A DNA stretch of 50,288 bases from an uncultured Clostridia bacterium (GCA_934486735.1 CAKSQL010000019.1:1-50288), one strand, 5' to 3'. Counted from the first letter of the stretch, positions 8,674-18,071 are shown. The notes: generated from the letters alone by a model not told the origin. Made by a program: numbers and translations.

Positions 8674-11181
8674 TCAGATTTCGTATTTTATCAGTTTCAC
8701 AGGACCCAAAAGTCCGCAGGGTTCGAATTTGAGATATTCGGAAAATTCGTCGCGGCGTTCGTAGGCGCTGCTTGTTGAGACTATAACCGAAATCAAATTT
8801 TTGCCCGGTTTTACAAATTCGGATATGTCAAAGCGATAACGCGGAGCAAGGCGTGAGCCGACCAAATGGTCGTTCACATATAAGCTTGCTGCCTCGCCGG
8901 CATAGCCCAGGTCAAGAATATAATTTCCGATATCGGATATTTCTATGCTTGTGTCATATTTAATATTCCCGGCGAAACTTGTGAACGCGCCCCTGCCGGT
9001 GATGTTAAACAGGGTGTCGGTGGTTTTGTAAGGCGTATAGTCTTTTTCCTGCTCGCGGCGCAGAGATATTTCAAAGACAGGTGCAAGCTCCTTTTCGAAT
9101 ATAAGCCTCTTTTCTTTAAGCTCGGGCAGACCGTGGTAGTCGATATCTCCGCAGATTATAACAATCGAGTTATAGGGAGCGAGGTCAATATGCACGCTTC
9201 CGTCCGCACTTTCGGATTTATATGCGGTATTTGTCATTGCGTCATAGATTGCATAGCTGCTGCCGGTGAGTGCGGAAAGACGGACATTTGCCGATATTGT
9301 ATTTGCGGCGTCCTCGTTTGAGAACATGTATATATCCGCTCCGTCACGCATGTAGTGGCAGTATCTCAAATATATTCCGTCGTAATCGGAGGAAACATCG
9401 TTCAGATTGCAATCCTTTAAATAGTCTGCAAGTTTTTCAAGAGCAACAGTTTTAAATCCGTCAATTTCTTTCCCGTTTTCCGATACGCATATCGTCTGTA
9501 TTGACAGCTTATCGGGATTCACTCTCGGCGATAAATTCCCGGTGTACGGGATTATCAGAAGAGGATATTTCACGCGGCTGAGATAATCTATCGGTACGAT
9601 GTCGTAGTCGAGAAGATTGTCATAAAGAACCTTTGCGACATCTTCAAGCGGCAGATTGTCCCGGGTGCGCCAGTTGGATTCGGCATCGTACAAAATCGCA
9701 CAGGTCGGAACATGTTTTGCATCGCTCAATATGTGGCACATTCTGCTCATGTATGCCATCAGATTTTTAAAATACTTGTAGAGCGGATTTCTGCCGCTGT
9801 CATAAAAATTCGGAGGGCAGTCCGGGTCATTCAATTTAGGCGAAAATGCATGCGGAACAAAGCGGTTTATTCCGCGCACAAGCATGTGGTCGGTGAGATA
9901 TTTCATTATTTTTGTACCCTCCGCCCAGCCGTACGCTCCGAAAACCTCGCACAACGCTCTGCCATGCTTTTTGGGGTCGATGTGCGCAAGCGAGGAGGCA
10001 AGCTTTGCGAGATAATAGTGGAAAAAGTTGTTATTCATATGCTCGTAGCAGACAAGTCCGCTGCTTGAACACTCGGTGAGACCGGGGATTATCTGATGAA
10101 GAACAACGTCCGCACCTGCCATGTCCTGTCCATCCTGGGCACGGAAGAAATGTCCTGCCGATGCACCGGTCTGATAGTGTGCATTGTTATCCTCGACGAT
10201 GTGCCCGATGTATTCGACCTTGTGTGCGTGACACCATGCGGCGAGCTTGTTGCAGAAATTGGTGCGGTACTCGTCGGTTATTATATTCATGTATTCCTCT
10301 TTTATATCGGCGTCCGAACGGTCAGCAAACTCAAACCAAAGCTTGACAAGCTCGGCAGGTGTGCTTTCCCCATGAGCGGCGAAAAGGCGGTCATACACGC
10401 GTTTGTGCCAGGGATATTGCGAGCCGGGTATTCCGATGAGGGTAGAGAACGCTTTCTCGGTGTTGTTGCCGAAACATGGCTCGTCTGAGAAAAATCCGGC
10501 AAGCGGATCGCCGAAATATTCGCTCAAATGCTTATAATGCCCCTCGTAAACCTCGTCTATGTACAGGTCGATTGTATCGGGATTGAGCATGTCGCAATAG
10601 TCGCAGAACGGCTCTCTTGCACCGCGGCGCGTTTTTATCATAAATACGATTCTCCACATTCCCTCAGGCAGAGTGAAATATACAAGCCCGTCCGAAAGTC
10701 CGTCGGTTATGTCTATCACTTCATCGTAAAGCTCAGAGCTTGGTATGTGCCGCATTGCGGCGATTGCCACGATTTCATCGTCCGGCGCACGCAGGTGAGA
10801 ATCAGCCATAAGCGCGCAGTCGCTTGCGGGACCACAGATGTCGACATGCTCTTCGCAGATGCCGAACGGGCGCAGCTCGGGGTGCTTGTCGGCGATAACG
10901 CCGTTGGCATATCCGGACGGAAAGTGCTTGTCGTCCAGAATCCACACTGTCATGTCGAGCTTTTTGCACTCTTCAAAAATAAATTTGACATCACTCCACC
11001 ACTTATCGCGGCAGAAATCCTCGTGTGTGCGCGATTCTAAGCAGACCGAGCGGATGCCGCAGTCGTATATGCGATGAAGCTCGTTTTTTACAAGTGCTGT
11101 ATCCTCTCCGTGCAGCCATAAAAAGGGGAGAATATAGTTTTGCTGCTTTCCAAGCAGGTTATCGAAAAGTCGTGAATCCAT
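8674..11181 (-). CDS. Large glycoside hydrolase-like protein (GH106-like or related)
   Basis: The 835-residue protein has a TIM-barrel-like N-terminal half beginning FLWLHGEDTALVKNEL and containing CLESRTHEDFC and WILDDKHFPSGYANG, a pattern I associate with GH106-like rhamnosidase relatives in gut Firmicutes. GFFSDEPCFGNN and the EYIGHIVEDNN region contain candidate catalytic acids. The C-terminal 100 residues (LDLGYAGEAASLYVNDHLVG) look like a galactose-binding jelly-roll domain as in GH2 and GH106 enzymes. No signal peptide is visible, so it probably acts on imported oligosaccharides. AAGGAG precedes the ATG by seven bases. The family number is uncertain. Proximity to galacturonate genes suggests pectin or rhamnogalacturonan fragments as substrate. 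Confidence 0.7.
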   Translation of the reverse strand: MDSRLFDNLLGKQQNYILPFLWLHGEDTALVKNELHRIYDCGIRSVCLESRTHEDFCRDKWWSDVKFIFEECKKLDMTVWILDDKHFPSGYANGVIADKHPELRPFGICEEHVDICGPASDCALMADSHLRAPDDEIVAIAAMRHIPSSELYDEVIDITDGLSDGLVYFTLPEGMWRIVFMIKTRRGAREPFCDYCDMLNPDTIDLYIDEVYEGHYKHLSEYFGDPLAGFFSDEPCFGNNTEKAFSTLIGIPGSQYPWHKRVYDRLFAAHGESTPAELVKLWFEFADRSDADIKEEYMNIITDEYRTNFCNKLAAWCHAHKVEYIGHIVEDNNAHYQTGASAGHFFRAQDGQDMAGADVVLHQIIPGLTECSSSGLVCYEHMNNNFFHYYLAKLASSLAHIDPKKHGRALCEVFGAYGWAEGTKIMKYLTDHMLVRGINRFVPHAFSPKLNDPDCPPNFYDSGRNPLYKYFKNLMAYMSRMCHILSDAKHVPTCAILYDAESNWRTRDNLPLEDVAKVLYDNLLDYDIVPIDYLSRVKYPLLIIPYTGNLSPRVNPDKLSIQTICVSENGKEIDGFKTVALEKLADYLKDCNLNDVSSDYDGIYLRYCHYMRDGADIYMFSNEDAANTISANVRLSALTGSSYAIYDAMTNTAYKSESADGSVHIDLAPYNSIVIICGDIDYHGLPELKEKRLIFEKELAPVFEISLRREQEKDYTPYKTTDTLFNITGRGAFTSFAGNIKYDTSIEISDIGNYILDLGYAGEAASLYVNDHLVGSRLAPRYRFDISEFVKPGKNLISVIVSTSSAYERRDEFSEYLKFEPCGLLGPVKLIKYEI

Positions 11182-11324
11182 ATAGAGGTACTCCTTAATA
11201 TTTTTTACAATCTGTTTTATATATTAATGATATAACAAAATTGAGAAAAAGTAAAGTATATTTTATGATTTTTTTCCTCTTTTCCAAAATTGACACTTTT
11301 TTTAAGGATTTTGATGAAAAGTTT

Positions 11325-11333
11325 TGATATAAT
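11325..11333 (+). promoter_or_regulatory. Extended -10 promoter for the GH4 gene
   Basis: TGATATAAT at 11325-11333 is a perfect extended -10 (TGnTATAAT). A TTGACA at 11290 is 32 bases away, too far to serve as its -35. The start codon is 34 bases downstream. Confidence 0.45.
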
Positions 11334-11366
11334 GATTAAAACAAGAAAAAAAGCGAGGGAATTGAA

Positions 11367-12758
11367 ATGAAATATAACGGAACAAAAGCGGAAGATGTAA
11401 AAATCGCATATATCGGCGGCGGCTCGCGCGGCTGGGCGTGGGGACTGATGAGCGATTTGGCAAAGGCAGAGGACATGTCGGGCGAGGTGTATCTTTATGA
11501 TATAGACTATGAAGCGGCACAGCACAACGAGATTATCGGCAACAAAATCAAGGAGCTGCCCGATTGCAAATCCGATTGGAAATACAAGGCGGTAAAGACA
11601 AGAAAAGAAGCAATGGAGGGCGCGGATTTTGTTATAATCTCGATACTCCCGGGAACATTTGACGAAATGGAATCGGACGTGCATCTGCCGGAGAAATACG
11701 GGATTTATCAGTCGGTCGGCGACACAAGCGGCCCGGGCGGAATCATAAGAGCGCTGCGCACGATCCCGATGATGGAGGAAATCGCCGAGTCGGTCAGAGA
11801 CTATTGCCCGGATGCGTGGGTTATCAACTACACAAATCCGATGACGCTCTGTGTAAAAACACTTTATAAGATATTCCCGAAAATAAAGGCATTCGGCTGC
11901 TGTCACGAAGTGTTCGGAACTCAGAAGCTGCTTGCATTGGTGCTTAAAGATGTGTGCGGAATCGAGAATGTCGAAAGAGGCGAAATAAAGATAAATGTTG
12001 TCGGAGTGAATCATTTCACTTGGTTTACAAAGGCGCATTACCGCGACATAGATTTGTTTGACGCCTATAAAAAGTTTGCGGATAAATATGCTGAGACGGG
12101 GTATCGTGAAAAGGCGGATACAAACTGGATGAACAATTCCTTTGCATGCGCCGAGCGCGTGAAGCTTGATTTGTTCAGACGCTACGGCTATATTGCAGCG
12201 GCAGGCGACAGACATTTGGCGGAGTTTTGCGAGGGCAGCTGGTATCTTGACAATCCCGAGCAGGTTAAGGATTGGAAGTTTGGACTCACAACTGTAAAAT
12301 GGCGTAAGGAAGATTTGGTAAAACGCCTTGAGCGCAGTGCAAGACTCGTATCGGGAGAGGAGAAATTCACGATTAACGAGACAGGCGAAGAGGGAGTAAA
12401 CCAGATGCGTGCGCTTTTGGGATTGTCCGATTTGATTACGAATGTAAATATCCCGAATGCGGGACAGATTCCGAATCTTCCGATTGGTGCGATTGTTGAG
12501 ACAAATGCAGTATTCAGAGCCGATTCGGTTGAGCCTGTTTTTGCCGGAAATGTTCCCGAATCGATTTATCCGCTGATTGCAAGGATATCGGGCGAGCAGG
12601 AAATTATTGCGGACGCAGCGGCAAAAAGAGACCTTGACGGTGTATTTTCCGCATTTGCGAATGATCCGCTGGTACGTCTGCCGATAGATAAGGCGAGAGA
12701 AATGTTTGACGAAATGGTGGAAAATACAAAGGAATACTTAAAAGAATATTTCAATTAG
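11367..12758 (+). CDS. lplD: GH4-family glycosidase, probable alpha-galacturonidase
   Basis: GH4 enzymes use NAD and a divalent metal in a redox-assisted elimination mechanism. The N-terminal Rossmann loop is IAYIGGGSRGWAWG. The metal-binding cysteine is in GCCHEVFGTQ and the histidine in VVGVNHFTWF. The CHEVFG form and the QSVGDTSGPGGIIRA stretch match the LplD-type alpha-galacturonidase branch rather than the maltose or melibiose branches. At 463 residues the length is normal. The enzyme is cytoplasmic and would release galacturonate from small pectic oligosaccharides. UxaB and UxaA follow on the same strand and would process the product, which supports the substrate assignment. Confidence 0.82.
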   Translation: MKYNGTKAEDVKIAYIGGGSRGWAWGLMSDLAKAEDMSGEVYLYDIDYEAAQHNEIIGNKIKELPDCKSDWKYKAVKTRKEAMEGADFVIISILPGTFDEMESDVHLPEKYGIYQSVGDTSGPGGIIRALRTIPMMEEIAESVRDYCPDAWVINYTNPMTLCVKTLYKIFPKIKAFGCCHEVFGTQKLLALVLKDVCGIENVERGEIKINVVGVNHFTWFTKAHYRDIDLFDAYKKFADKYAETGYREKADTNWMNNSFACAERVKLDLFRRYGYIAAAGDRHLAEFCEGSWYLDNPEQVKDWKFGLTTVKWRKEDLVKRLERSARLVSGEEKFTINETGEEGVNQMRALLGLSDLITNVNIPNAGQIPNLPIGAIVETNAVFRADSVEPVFAGNVPESIYPLIARISGEQEIIADAAAKRDLDGVFSAFANDPLVRLPIDKAREMFDEMVENTKEYLKEYFN

Positions 12759-12882
12759 TCTGCCGTATCGGTCGGAACTAAAGTCGAATGAAATCAATGC
12801 GAACTTCGATTTTGAGAGAATTTCGGTGCTGAGGATTGCTTTCTTTCGCTTAATATTGTTAAACAAACGAGGGAGACAGAGT

Positions 12883-14136
12883 ATGAAAGAGAAAATAATA
12901 CAATTCGGAGAGGGCGGATTCCTGCGTGGATTTGCCGATTGGATGCTGCAGATAGTAAATGAAAAAACGGATTTCGGCGGAAAGGCTGTCGTTGTGCAGC
13001 CGATTGAAAAAGGAATGTGCGACGTACTGTCGGCACAGGGGTGCGAATATATACATGTCTGCCGCGGTGCGGAGGGCGTAGACTCGCGGAAAATCAGTGT
13101 TATTTCGCGGTGCGTAAAGCCGTACGACAGCTTTGACGAATATATCGCGCTTGCTGATAATCCCGATTTCCGCTTTGTGATATCGAACACGACCGAGGCG
13201 GGGATTGCGTTTGACGAGAGGGATAAAAAGGACGACCACCCGGCGAAAACATTCCCGGGAAAGCTCACGCAGCTGCTGATGAAAAGGTTTGAAAAAGGCA
13301 TGCGCGGATTTGTTTTTCTGCCCTGCGAGCTGATAGAGCAAAACGGCGATATTTTAAAGAAATGCATTTTGAAGTATGCGGATTTGTGGGATTTGGGCGA
13401 TGACTTTAAGACTTGGATTGAAAAGGAAAATATCTTCTGCAACACGCTTGTCGACCGAATCAACACAGGCTATCCTAAGGACGGGGATTTGGGCTATGAC
13501 GATAAGATGCTCAACACCTCGGAATATTTCCATTTGTGGGTTATAGAGGGATATGACATATTCAGCGAGATCCCGTTTGATAAGTGCGGACTTAATGTGA
13601 TAGTCACCGATAAGCTTTGGATGTATCGGACAAGAAAGGTGCGCATTTTAAACGGCGCGCATACCTCGCTTGTGCCTTATGCGCTGCTTTCGGGATTTGA
13701 TACCGTTAAGTCGTGCATGGATGACAAGGTAATGAGAGAACATATAAAAAAATGCGTCTACGATGAAATTATACCGACTCTCGATTTGCCGAGGGAGGAG
13801 CTTGTAAGCTATGCCGACAGTGTTATGACGCGATTTGAAAATCCGTACATAAAGCACTATCTTTCATCGATTGCACTCAACTCGGTGAGCAAATTCAAGG
13901 TGCGAGTTCTGCCGTCGATACAGGAGTATATAAAGCGCTTTGACAAGCTGCCCGAGACCTTGGTTTTCTCATTTGCAAAGCTGATTGAGTTTTACAAGAC
14001 CGATATGCCGAATGACGATGCCGAGGTTATGACATTCATGAAAAAGGCGTCGGTTGAGGAAATACTCAAAAATACTTCGCTTTGGGGTGAGGACTTATCA
14101 TATCTGAAAGACGGGATTGAAAAATATGCTGATTAA
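12883..14136 (+). CDS. uxaB: Tagaturonate reductase (altronate oxidoreductase)
   Basis: This member of the mannitol dehydrogenase family starts IQFGEGGFLRGF (nucleotide-binding motif) and carries the active-site pattern KVRILNGAHTSLVP. UxaB interconverts tagaturonate and altronate with NADH in galacturonate breakdown. ATG at 12883 is chosen because GAGGGAGA precedes it and the next motif begins within six residues; an upstream TTG adds an unlikely 19-residue leader. At 417 residues it is shorter than the E. coli enzyme (about 480). Its stop overlaps uxaA by 11 bases. The 124-base gap to the GH4 gene shows no obvious promoter. Confidence 0.88.
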   Translation: MKEKIIQFGEGGFLRGFADWMLQIVNEKTDFGGKAVVVQPIEKGMCDVLSAQGCEYIHVCRGAEGVDSRKISVISRCVKPYDSFDEYIALADNPDFRFVISNTTEAGIAFDERDKKDDHPAKTFPGKLTQLLMKRFEKGMRGFVFLPCELIEQNGDILKKCILKYADLWDLGDDFKTWIEKENIFCNTLVDRINTGYPKDGDLGYDDKMLNTSEYFHLWVIEGYDIFSEIPFDKCGLNVIVTDKLWMYRTRKVRILNGAHTSLVPYALLSGFDTVKSCMDDKVMREHIKKCVYDEIIPTLDLPREELVSYADSVMTRFENPYIKHYLSSIALNSVSKFKVRVLPSIQEYIKRFDKLPETLVFSFAKLIEFYKTDMPNDDAEVMTFMKKASVEEILKNTSLWGEDLSYLKDGIEKYAD

Positions 14137-15493
14137 TAAGCTTGACAATGTTGAAGTGAATCTCGAAAACGGGCATAAATACGCCGTTCGGGATATAAAA
14201 AAGGGCGAAAACGTAATAAAGTACGGACAGCCGATAGGGCATGCGACCGAAAATATTAAAAAGGGCGGGCATGTGCATACGCATAATCTCAAAACAAACC
14301 TTTCCGAAAGGGAGGAGTATGCATATAATAAGGAAAAAAGTGTGTCTGTGGGCGGAAAATCGGACAGAACCTTTATGGGCTACCGCAGAAAAAACGGTGT
14401 CGGAATCAGAAACGATATCTGGATTGTGAACACTGTCGGCTGCGTGAACAAGCTTGCAGAGAGACTTGCAAAAAAGTGCTGCGTGAAGTGCTTTCCGCAT
14501 CCGTTCGGCTGTTCTCAGCTCGGCGATGATATGAAAATAACTCAAAAAATCCTCAGAGGCATGGTGAATCACCCAAATGCAGGGGGCGTGCTTGTTTTGG
14601 GACTCGGGTGCGAGAACAACAATATTGCTGAGTTTGAAAAGGTACTTGGCGATTGGGATGACAGACGTGTGAAGTTCTTAAATGCGCAGGATGCGGAGGA
14701 CGAATTTGAGGAGGGCATAAAGCTTATTAATGAGCTAAAGGACTATGCCGGCGGCTTTGAAAGAGAGCCGATAAGCCTGTCCGAGCTGAAGATTGGCTTA
14801 AAGTGCGGAGGCAGTGACGGATTCTCGGGGATAACGGCGAATCCGCTTTTGGGCAGCTTCTGCGATAAGCTGACCGCGCTCGGCGGAGCGTGCGTGCTGA
14901 CCGAGGTTCCGGAGATGTTCGGCGCGGAGCAGCTTTTGATGAACCGCTGCACAGATAGGGAAGTGTTCGAAAAAACGGTCAGACTTATAAATGATTTCAA
15001 GGACTATTACACGCGTCACAATCAGGTCGTGTACGAAAATCCGTCTCCGGGAAATAAAGCCGGAGGAATCACAACATTGGAGGAAAAATCGCTCGGATGT
15101 GTGCAAAAAGGCGGATTTTCGACCGTTACCGATGTATTGGACTACGGCGATACTGTGAAAAAAAGCGGACTTTCGCTTTTGAACGGACCGGGAAACGATA
15201 TAGTCGCGGTGACAAATCTTGTAGCGGCAGGAGTTCAGATGATACTTTTCACAACCGGCAGAGGTACGCCCTTGGGCGGAGCTGTGCCGACGGTTAAGGT
15301 CGCATCGAATCACGCTCTTGCCGAGAAAAAGAAAAACTGGATTGACTTTGACGCAAGCCCTGTTGCAAAGGGAATTGACATAACCGATGATTTTTTTGAG
15401 CTTGTGTTGAGGTTTGCAAACGGACAAAAGACCAAAAATGAAGAAAACGGCTATGAGGAAATATCGATTTTTAAGGACGGAGTTACACTTTAG
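14126..15493 (+). CDS. uxaA: Altronate dehydratase
   Basis: UxaA dehydrates altronate to 2-keto-3-deoxygluconate. The N-terminal SAF domain spans about residues 1-70 (KKGENVIKYGQPIG, GHVHTHNLKT). The catalytic part contains TFMGYRRKNGVGIRND, HPFGCSQLGDD, GLGCENNN, LKCGGSDGFSGITANP and GRGTPLGG, all typical of the family. ATG at 14126 overlaps the uxaB stop by 11 bases and suggests translational coupling; a TTG nine bases upstream is possible. The isomerase UxaC is absent nearby, so galacturonate entry into this branch depends on genes elsewhere. Confidence 0.92.
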   Translation: MLINKLDNVEVNLENGHKYAVRDIKKGENVIKYGQPIGHATENIKKGGHVHTHNLKTNLSEREEYAYNKEKSVSVGGKSDRTFMGYRRKNGVGIRNDIWIVNTVGCVNKLAERLAKKCCVKCFPHPFGCSQLGDDMKITQKILRGMVNHPNAGGVLVLGLGCENNNIAEFEKVLGDWDDRRVKFLNAQDAEDEFEEGIKLINELKDYAGGFEREPISLSELKIGLKCGGSDGFSGITANPLLGSFCDKLTALGGACVLTEVPEMFGAEQLLMNRCTDREVFEKTVRLINDFKDYYTRHNQVVYENPSPGNKAGGITTLEEKSLGCVQKGGFSTVTDVLDYGDTVKKSGLSLLNGPGNDIVAVTNLVAAGVQMILFTTGRGTPLGGAVPTVKVASNHALAEKKKNWIDFDASPVAKGIDITDDFFELVLRFANGQKTKNEENGYEEISIFKDGVTL

Positions 15494-15495
15494 AC

Positions 15496-15524
15496 TTGCA
15501 AATTCCGATGTTTTGTGATATAAT
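15496..15524 (+). promoter_or_regulatory. Sigma-A promoter of the ECF-S/GGDEF gene
   Basis: TTGCAA (15496-15501) and TATAAT (15519-15524) are 17 bases apart and about 45 bases before the proposed start codon. Confidence 0.7.
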
Positions 15525-15550
15525 TAACTTTAGTGCTGAAAACATCGGAA
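15503..15550. promoter_or_regulatory. 12-bp perfect inverted repeat flanking the -10 box, candidate operator
   Basis: TTCCGATGTTTT (15503-15514) and AAAACATCGGAA (15539-15550) are perfect inverted copies with a 24-base spacer. The left arm lies in the promoter spacer and the right arm just after the expected transcription start. No T-run follows, so a terminator for uxaA is less likely than a protein-binding site. Confidence 0.45.
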
Positions 15551-15568
15551 AAAGGGGTTATAAGGTTC

Positions 15569-16948
15569 ATGGAAATTATAAAAAAACATAGTTGTTCGGC
15601 ATTTAATCTATACATATTTTTGATTTTGGCAGCTTTTGAAATATTAATGTCCTTTACTTTTTTGGGGTATGTTCATATAGTGCCGATATCGGTAACATTT
15701 GCATATATCCCGATTTTGATTGCCGCATGCGTTTTGGGAACGGCTGAGGCAACTGCCGTCGGAGTGATTTTCGGCGCTGCAAGTATGTATAAATCGACAT
15801 CGGGGTATACCTTGGCGGCGGATAAATTGTTTTCACCGCTTTTAAGCGGAAATCCCGTCGGCAGCGTGGTGCTTTCGATAGGGGCGAGAGCCTTGTTCGG
15901 ACTGGCGGCGGGAATTATACTCAAAGCGGCGATGCGGCGCAGGCATTCAAAAACGTGGGTGGGTGTTGTTTCTGCACTTTCGCCGCAGATGCATGCCTTT
16001 TTTGTGCTTTTGGCAATGAAAATGTTTTTCCCGGAAAATATTTTGGGATATCTTAAAATTCCTTATCTTATTGTGAGCAACATAATTTCCTCGGTTTTGT
16101 GCGTGATAATCATGGAAATTATCCTTAAGCTTAAAAACAATGCATTTTTCGGCGAGCTGAAAACGGCTGTGGACAATTCGGGAAGCATTTCTTATATCGG
16201 TTCGGGAAAAAAGAATAAATTTATTGCGGCTTTTATGATTTTTGCCTTTGGTATGACCGTTGCCGCGGCGCTGTATTTTTCTAACCGTATGTCATATATG
16301 CTGAATATGCACGATGTGCACGTGTCGGAGGAGATAAGCGGCGATCTCATGCACCTGCAAACGCAGTTTATGGCGGCGATGCTTTCCTTAAATATTATCA
16401 GTGTCGTGATTTTGATACTGGGATATCAGTACACCAGCTACAAAAACTTTCTCGGCGAGCTTGACGCGGTTACCGGAGTTATGGGGCGAAGAATATTTTT
16501 AAATTGCTGCGAAAGAGCTCAGAAACGTTTTGACTCCGAGAATTTGCGCCGGGGATGGTTTTTGTTTTTGGATGTTGATTATTTCAAATCGATTAATGAT
16601 ACACTGGGACACAGTGTCGGCGATGATGTTTTAAGAGAGGTTGCGCTGACATTAAAGGAGTTGTTTGCTGATTTCGGCATTGCCGGGAGAATGGGCGGAG
16701 ACGAGTTCGCGGTTATGATAGACAAAAAGGAGCTGTCCGGGCGTGAGCTTTGTGATATGCTTGACATATTCCTGCTGCGGATTGCGAATATAAGCGAGCG
16801 GCACAAGGTCAGCTGCAGCATTGGTGTCTGCCGATTTGATTTCCCGGCGGATATGACCCGTCTTATGGACAAAACAGACGAGCTTTTATATCGTGCTAAG
16901 GAAAACGGACGCGCGTGCTATGTGATCGGTGAATATGACGGCGAATAG
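15569..16948 (+). CDS. Membrane diguanylate cyclase with ECF-S-like sensor domain
   Basis: The N-terminal 200 residues are hydrophobic, with about six membrane segments, and read like the substrate-binding S component of ECF vitamin transporters: SFTFLGYVHIVPISVTF, YIPILIAACVLGTAEA, FGAASMYKS and FSPLLSGNP. Another membrane segment follows near residue 230. The C-terminal GGDEF domain is complete: FLFLDVDYFKSINDTLGH and the active site GRMGGDEFAVMID, so c-di-GMP synthesis is expected. The inhibitory RxxD site is not seen at its usual place. ATG at 15569 follows AAGG; a GTG at 15533 would add 12 residues and falls beside the inverted repeat. Confidence 0.82.
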   Translation: MEIIKKHSCSAFNLYIFLILAAFEILMSFTFLGYVHIVPISVTFAYIPILIAACVLGTAEATAVGVIFGAASMYKSTSGYTLAADKLFSPLLSGNPVGSVVLSIGARALFGLAAGIILKAAMRRRHSKTWVGVVSALSPQMHAFFVLLAMKMFFPENILGYLKIPYLIVSNIISSVLCVIIMEIILKLKNNAFFGELKTAVDNSGSISYIGSGKKNKFIAAFMIFAFGMTVAAALYFSNRMSYMLNMHDVHVSEEISGDLMHLQTQFMAAMLSLNIISVVILILGYQYTSYKNFLGELDAVTGVMGRRIFLNCCERAQKRFDSENLRRGWFLFLDVDYFKSINDTLGHSVGDDVLREVALTLKELFADFGIAGRMGGDEFAVMIDKKELSGRELCDMLDIFLLRIANISERHKVSCSIGVCRFDFPADMTRLMDKTDELLYRAKENGRACYVIGEYDGE

Positions 16949-16958
16949 AATATATTTC

Positions 16959-16987
16959 TTGAAGTTTGGGAAAATATGTGGTATAAT
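16959..16987 (+). promoter_or_regulatory. Sigma-A promoter of the epimerase-like gene
   Basis: TTGAAG (16959-16964) and TATAAT (16982-16987) with a 17-base spacer, 35 bases before the ATG. Confidence 0.7.
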
Positions 16988-17021
16988 ATCTATATAATAT
17001 AGCTGAAATGAGGTATTTCGA

Positions 17022-17870
17022 ATGGTTGTAAAGATTCAAAACAACGAGCTTGAAGTTGAGATAAAAAGCTTCGGTGCGGAACTGAAAAGCGTTAAGAAAA
17101 ACGGAAAAGAATTTTTGTGGAGCGGAGACCCGGAGGTGTGGCCGGGACAAGCCCCGGTGCTTTTCCCGATTTGCGGCGGTCTGCGCGATGATAAGTATAT
17201 TTTTGAAGGCAGGGAATACAGCCTGCAAAAGCATGGATTTGCAAAGCTGCGCGAATTTGAGGTTGAAAGCAGGGAAGATGACAGGGTGACATTCCTGCAA
17301 AAGGCGGACGAGGAAACCTTGAAGCAATATCCGTTTGAATTTGAGCTTAGAATAACATATTCTCTGTGCGGCAGTACGATAAAAGTTCAATACGATGTAA
17401 AAAATGTTGACAACAAAACAATGTATTTTTCAATCGGTGCGCATGAGGCATATGCATGCCCGAACGGGATTGAGGAATACAGCGTGATTTTTGACAAGAC
17501 CGAGACTTTGAATGCAAAGAACCTGGACGGAAATCTCTTGGGATATGAGACAACGCATATAATGGAAAACTCAAAGGTTTTGCCGCTTAAAAAGAAATTT
17601 TTCGAAATTGACGCGCTTACGTTCTCGGACATAAATTCGAGAAAGGTGACTTTGAAAAACGAGCGCACCGGCGAGTGCATAGAAGTGAATTTTGACGGAT
17701 TTGATTATTTCCTGCTTTGGACAAAGCCGAACGGAAATTACATTTGCATAGAGCCATGGTGCGGTCTGCCCGATTATTGCGACAGTGATTATGATATCAC
17801 TCACAAAAAGGGAATTATTGCGCTTGCTGCAGGTAAGACCGAGACAAAGGTGCACAGCATAACATTTTAA
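17022..17870 (+). CDS. Aldose 1-epimerase family protein (LacX-like)
   Basis: The 282-residue protein begins with the galactose-mutarotase-like pattern LEVEIKSFGAELKSVKK and GKEFLWSGDPEVW, followed by APVLFPICGGLRDD, KHGFAK and the central GAHEAYACP segment. This fits the LacX-like branch of aldose 1-epimerases, which interconvert alpha and beta anomers of sugars. The expected catalytic histidines are present in KHGFAK and GAHEAY. GAGG lies nine bases before the ATG. It has its own promoter and a strong terminator, so it is a single-gene unit. The sugar specificity is not readable. Confidence 0.85.
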   Translation: MVVKIQNNELEVEIKSFGAELKSVKKNGKEFLWSGDPEVWPGQAPVLFPICGGLRDDKYIFEGREYSLQKHGFAKLREFEVESREDDRVTFLQKADEETLKQYPFEFELRITYSLCGSTIKVQYDVKNVDNKTMYFSIGAHEAYACPNGIEEYSVIFDKTETLNAKNLDGNLLGYETTHIMENSKVLPLKKKFFEIDALTFSDINSRKVTLKNERTGECIEVNFDGFDYFLLWTKPNGNYICIEPWCGLPDYCDSDYDITHKKGIIALAAGKTETKVHSITF

Positions 17871-17881
17871 TTAATAAATAA

Positions 17882-17927
17882 AAAACGCCTGCTGTACAGG
17901 GTTTGAAAACTGTACGGCAGGCGTTTT
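17882..17927. terminator. Bidirectional rho-independent terminator
   Basis: An 18-base-pair stem (17882-17899 with 17910-17927, one U-G wobble) is bordered by A on the left and T on the right, so it can end transcripts from the epimerase gene and from the minus-strand nrd-dut operon. Confidence 0.85.
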
Positions 17928-18071
17928 CAATTGCAAAAAAATTGTGAGTGTCGGAAAAAGCAAAAATGTTGCCGTTCTAAAGCTGATTTTTATCAGCAGC
18001 TTTTACCGAAACCACAAATTTTTCTAATGTCCGATCGCAATATCCGATTGCGTTATCGAATCGGAGTCGTA

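Noticed and set aside
9133..10488. Plus-strand open frames inside the large glycosidase gene
   Set aside because: They lack ribosome sites and family motifs, and lie wholly within a gene whose minus-strand frame has clear domain signatures.
11290..11333. TTGACA at 11290 with TATAAT at 11328 as a full sigma-A promoter
   Set aside because: The spacer is 32 bases, far beyond the usable range; only the extended -10 is retained.
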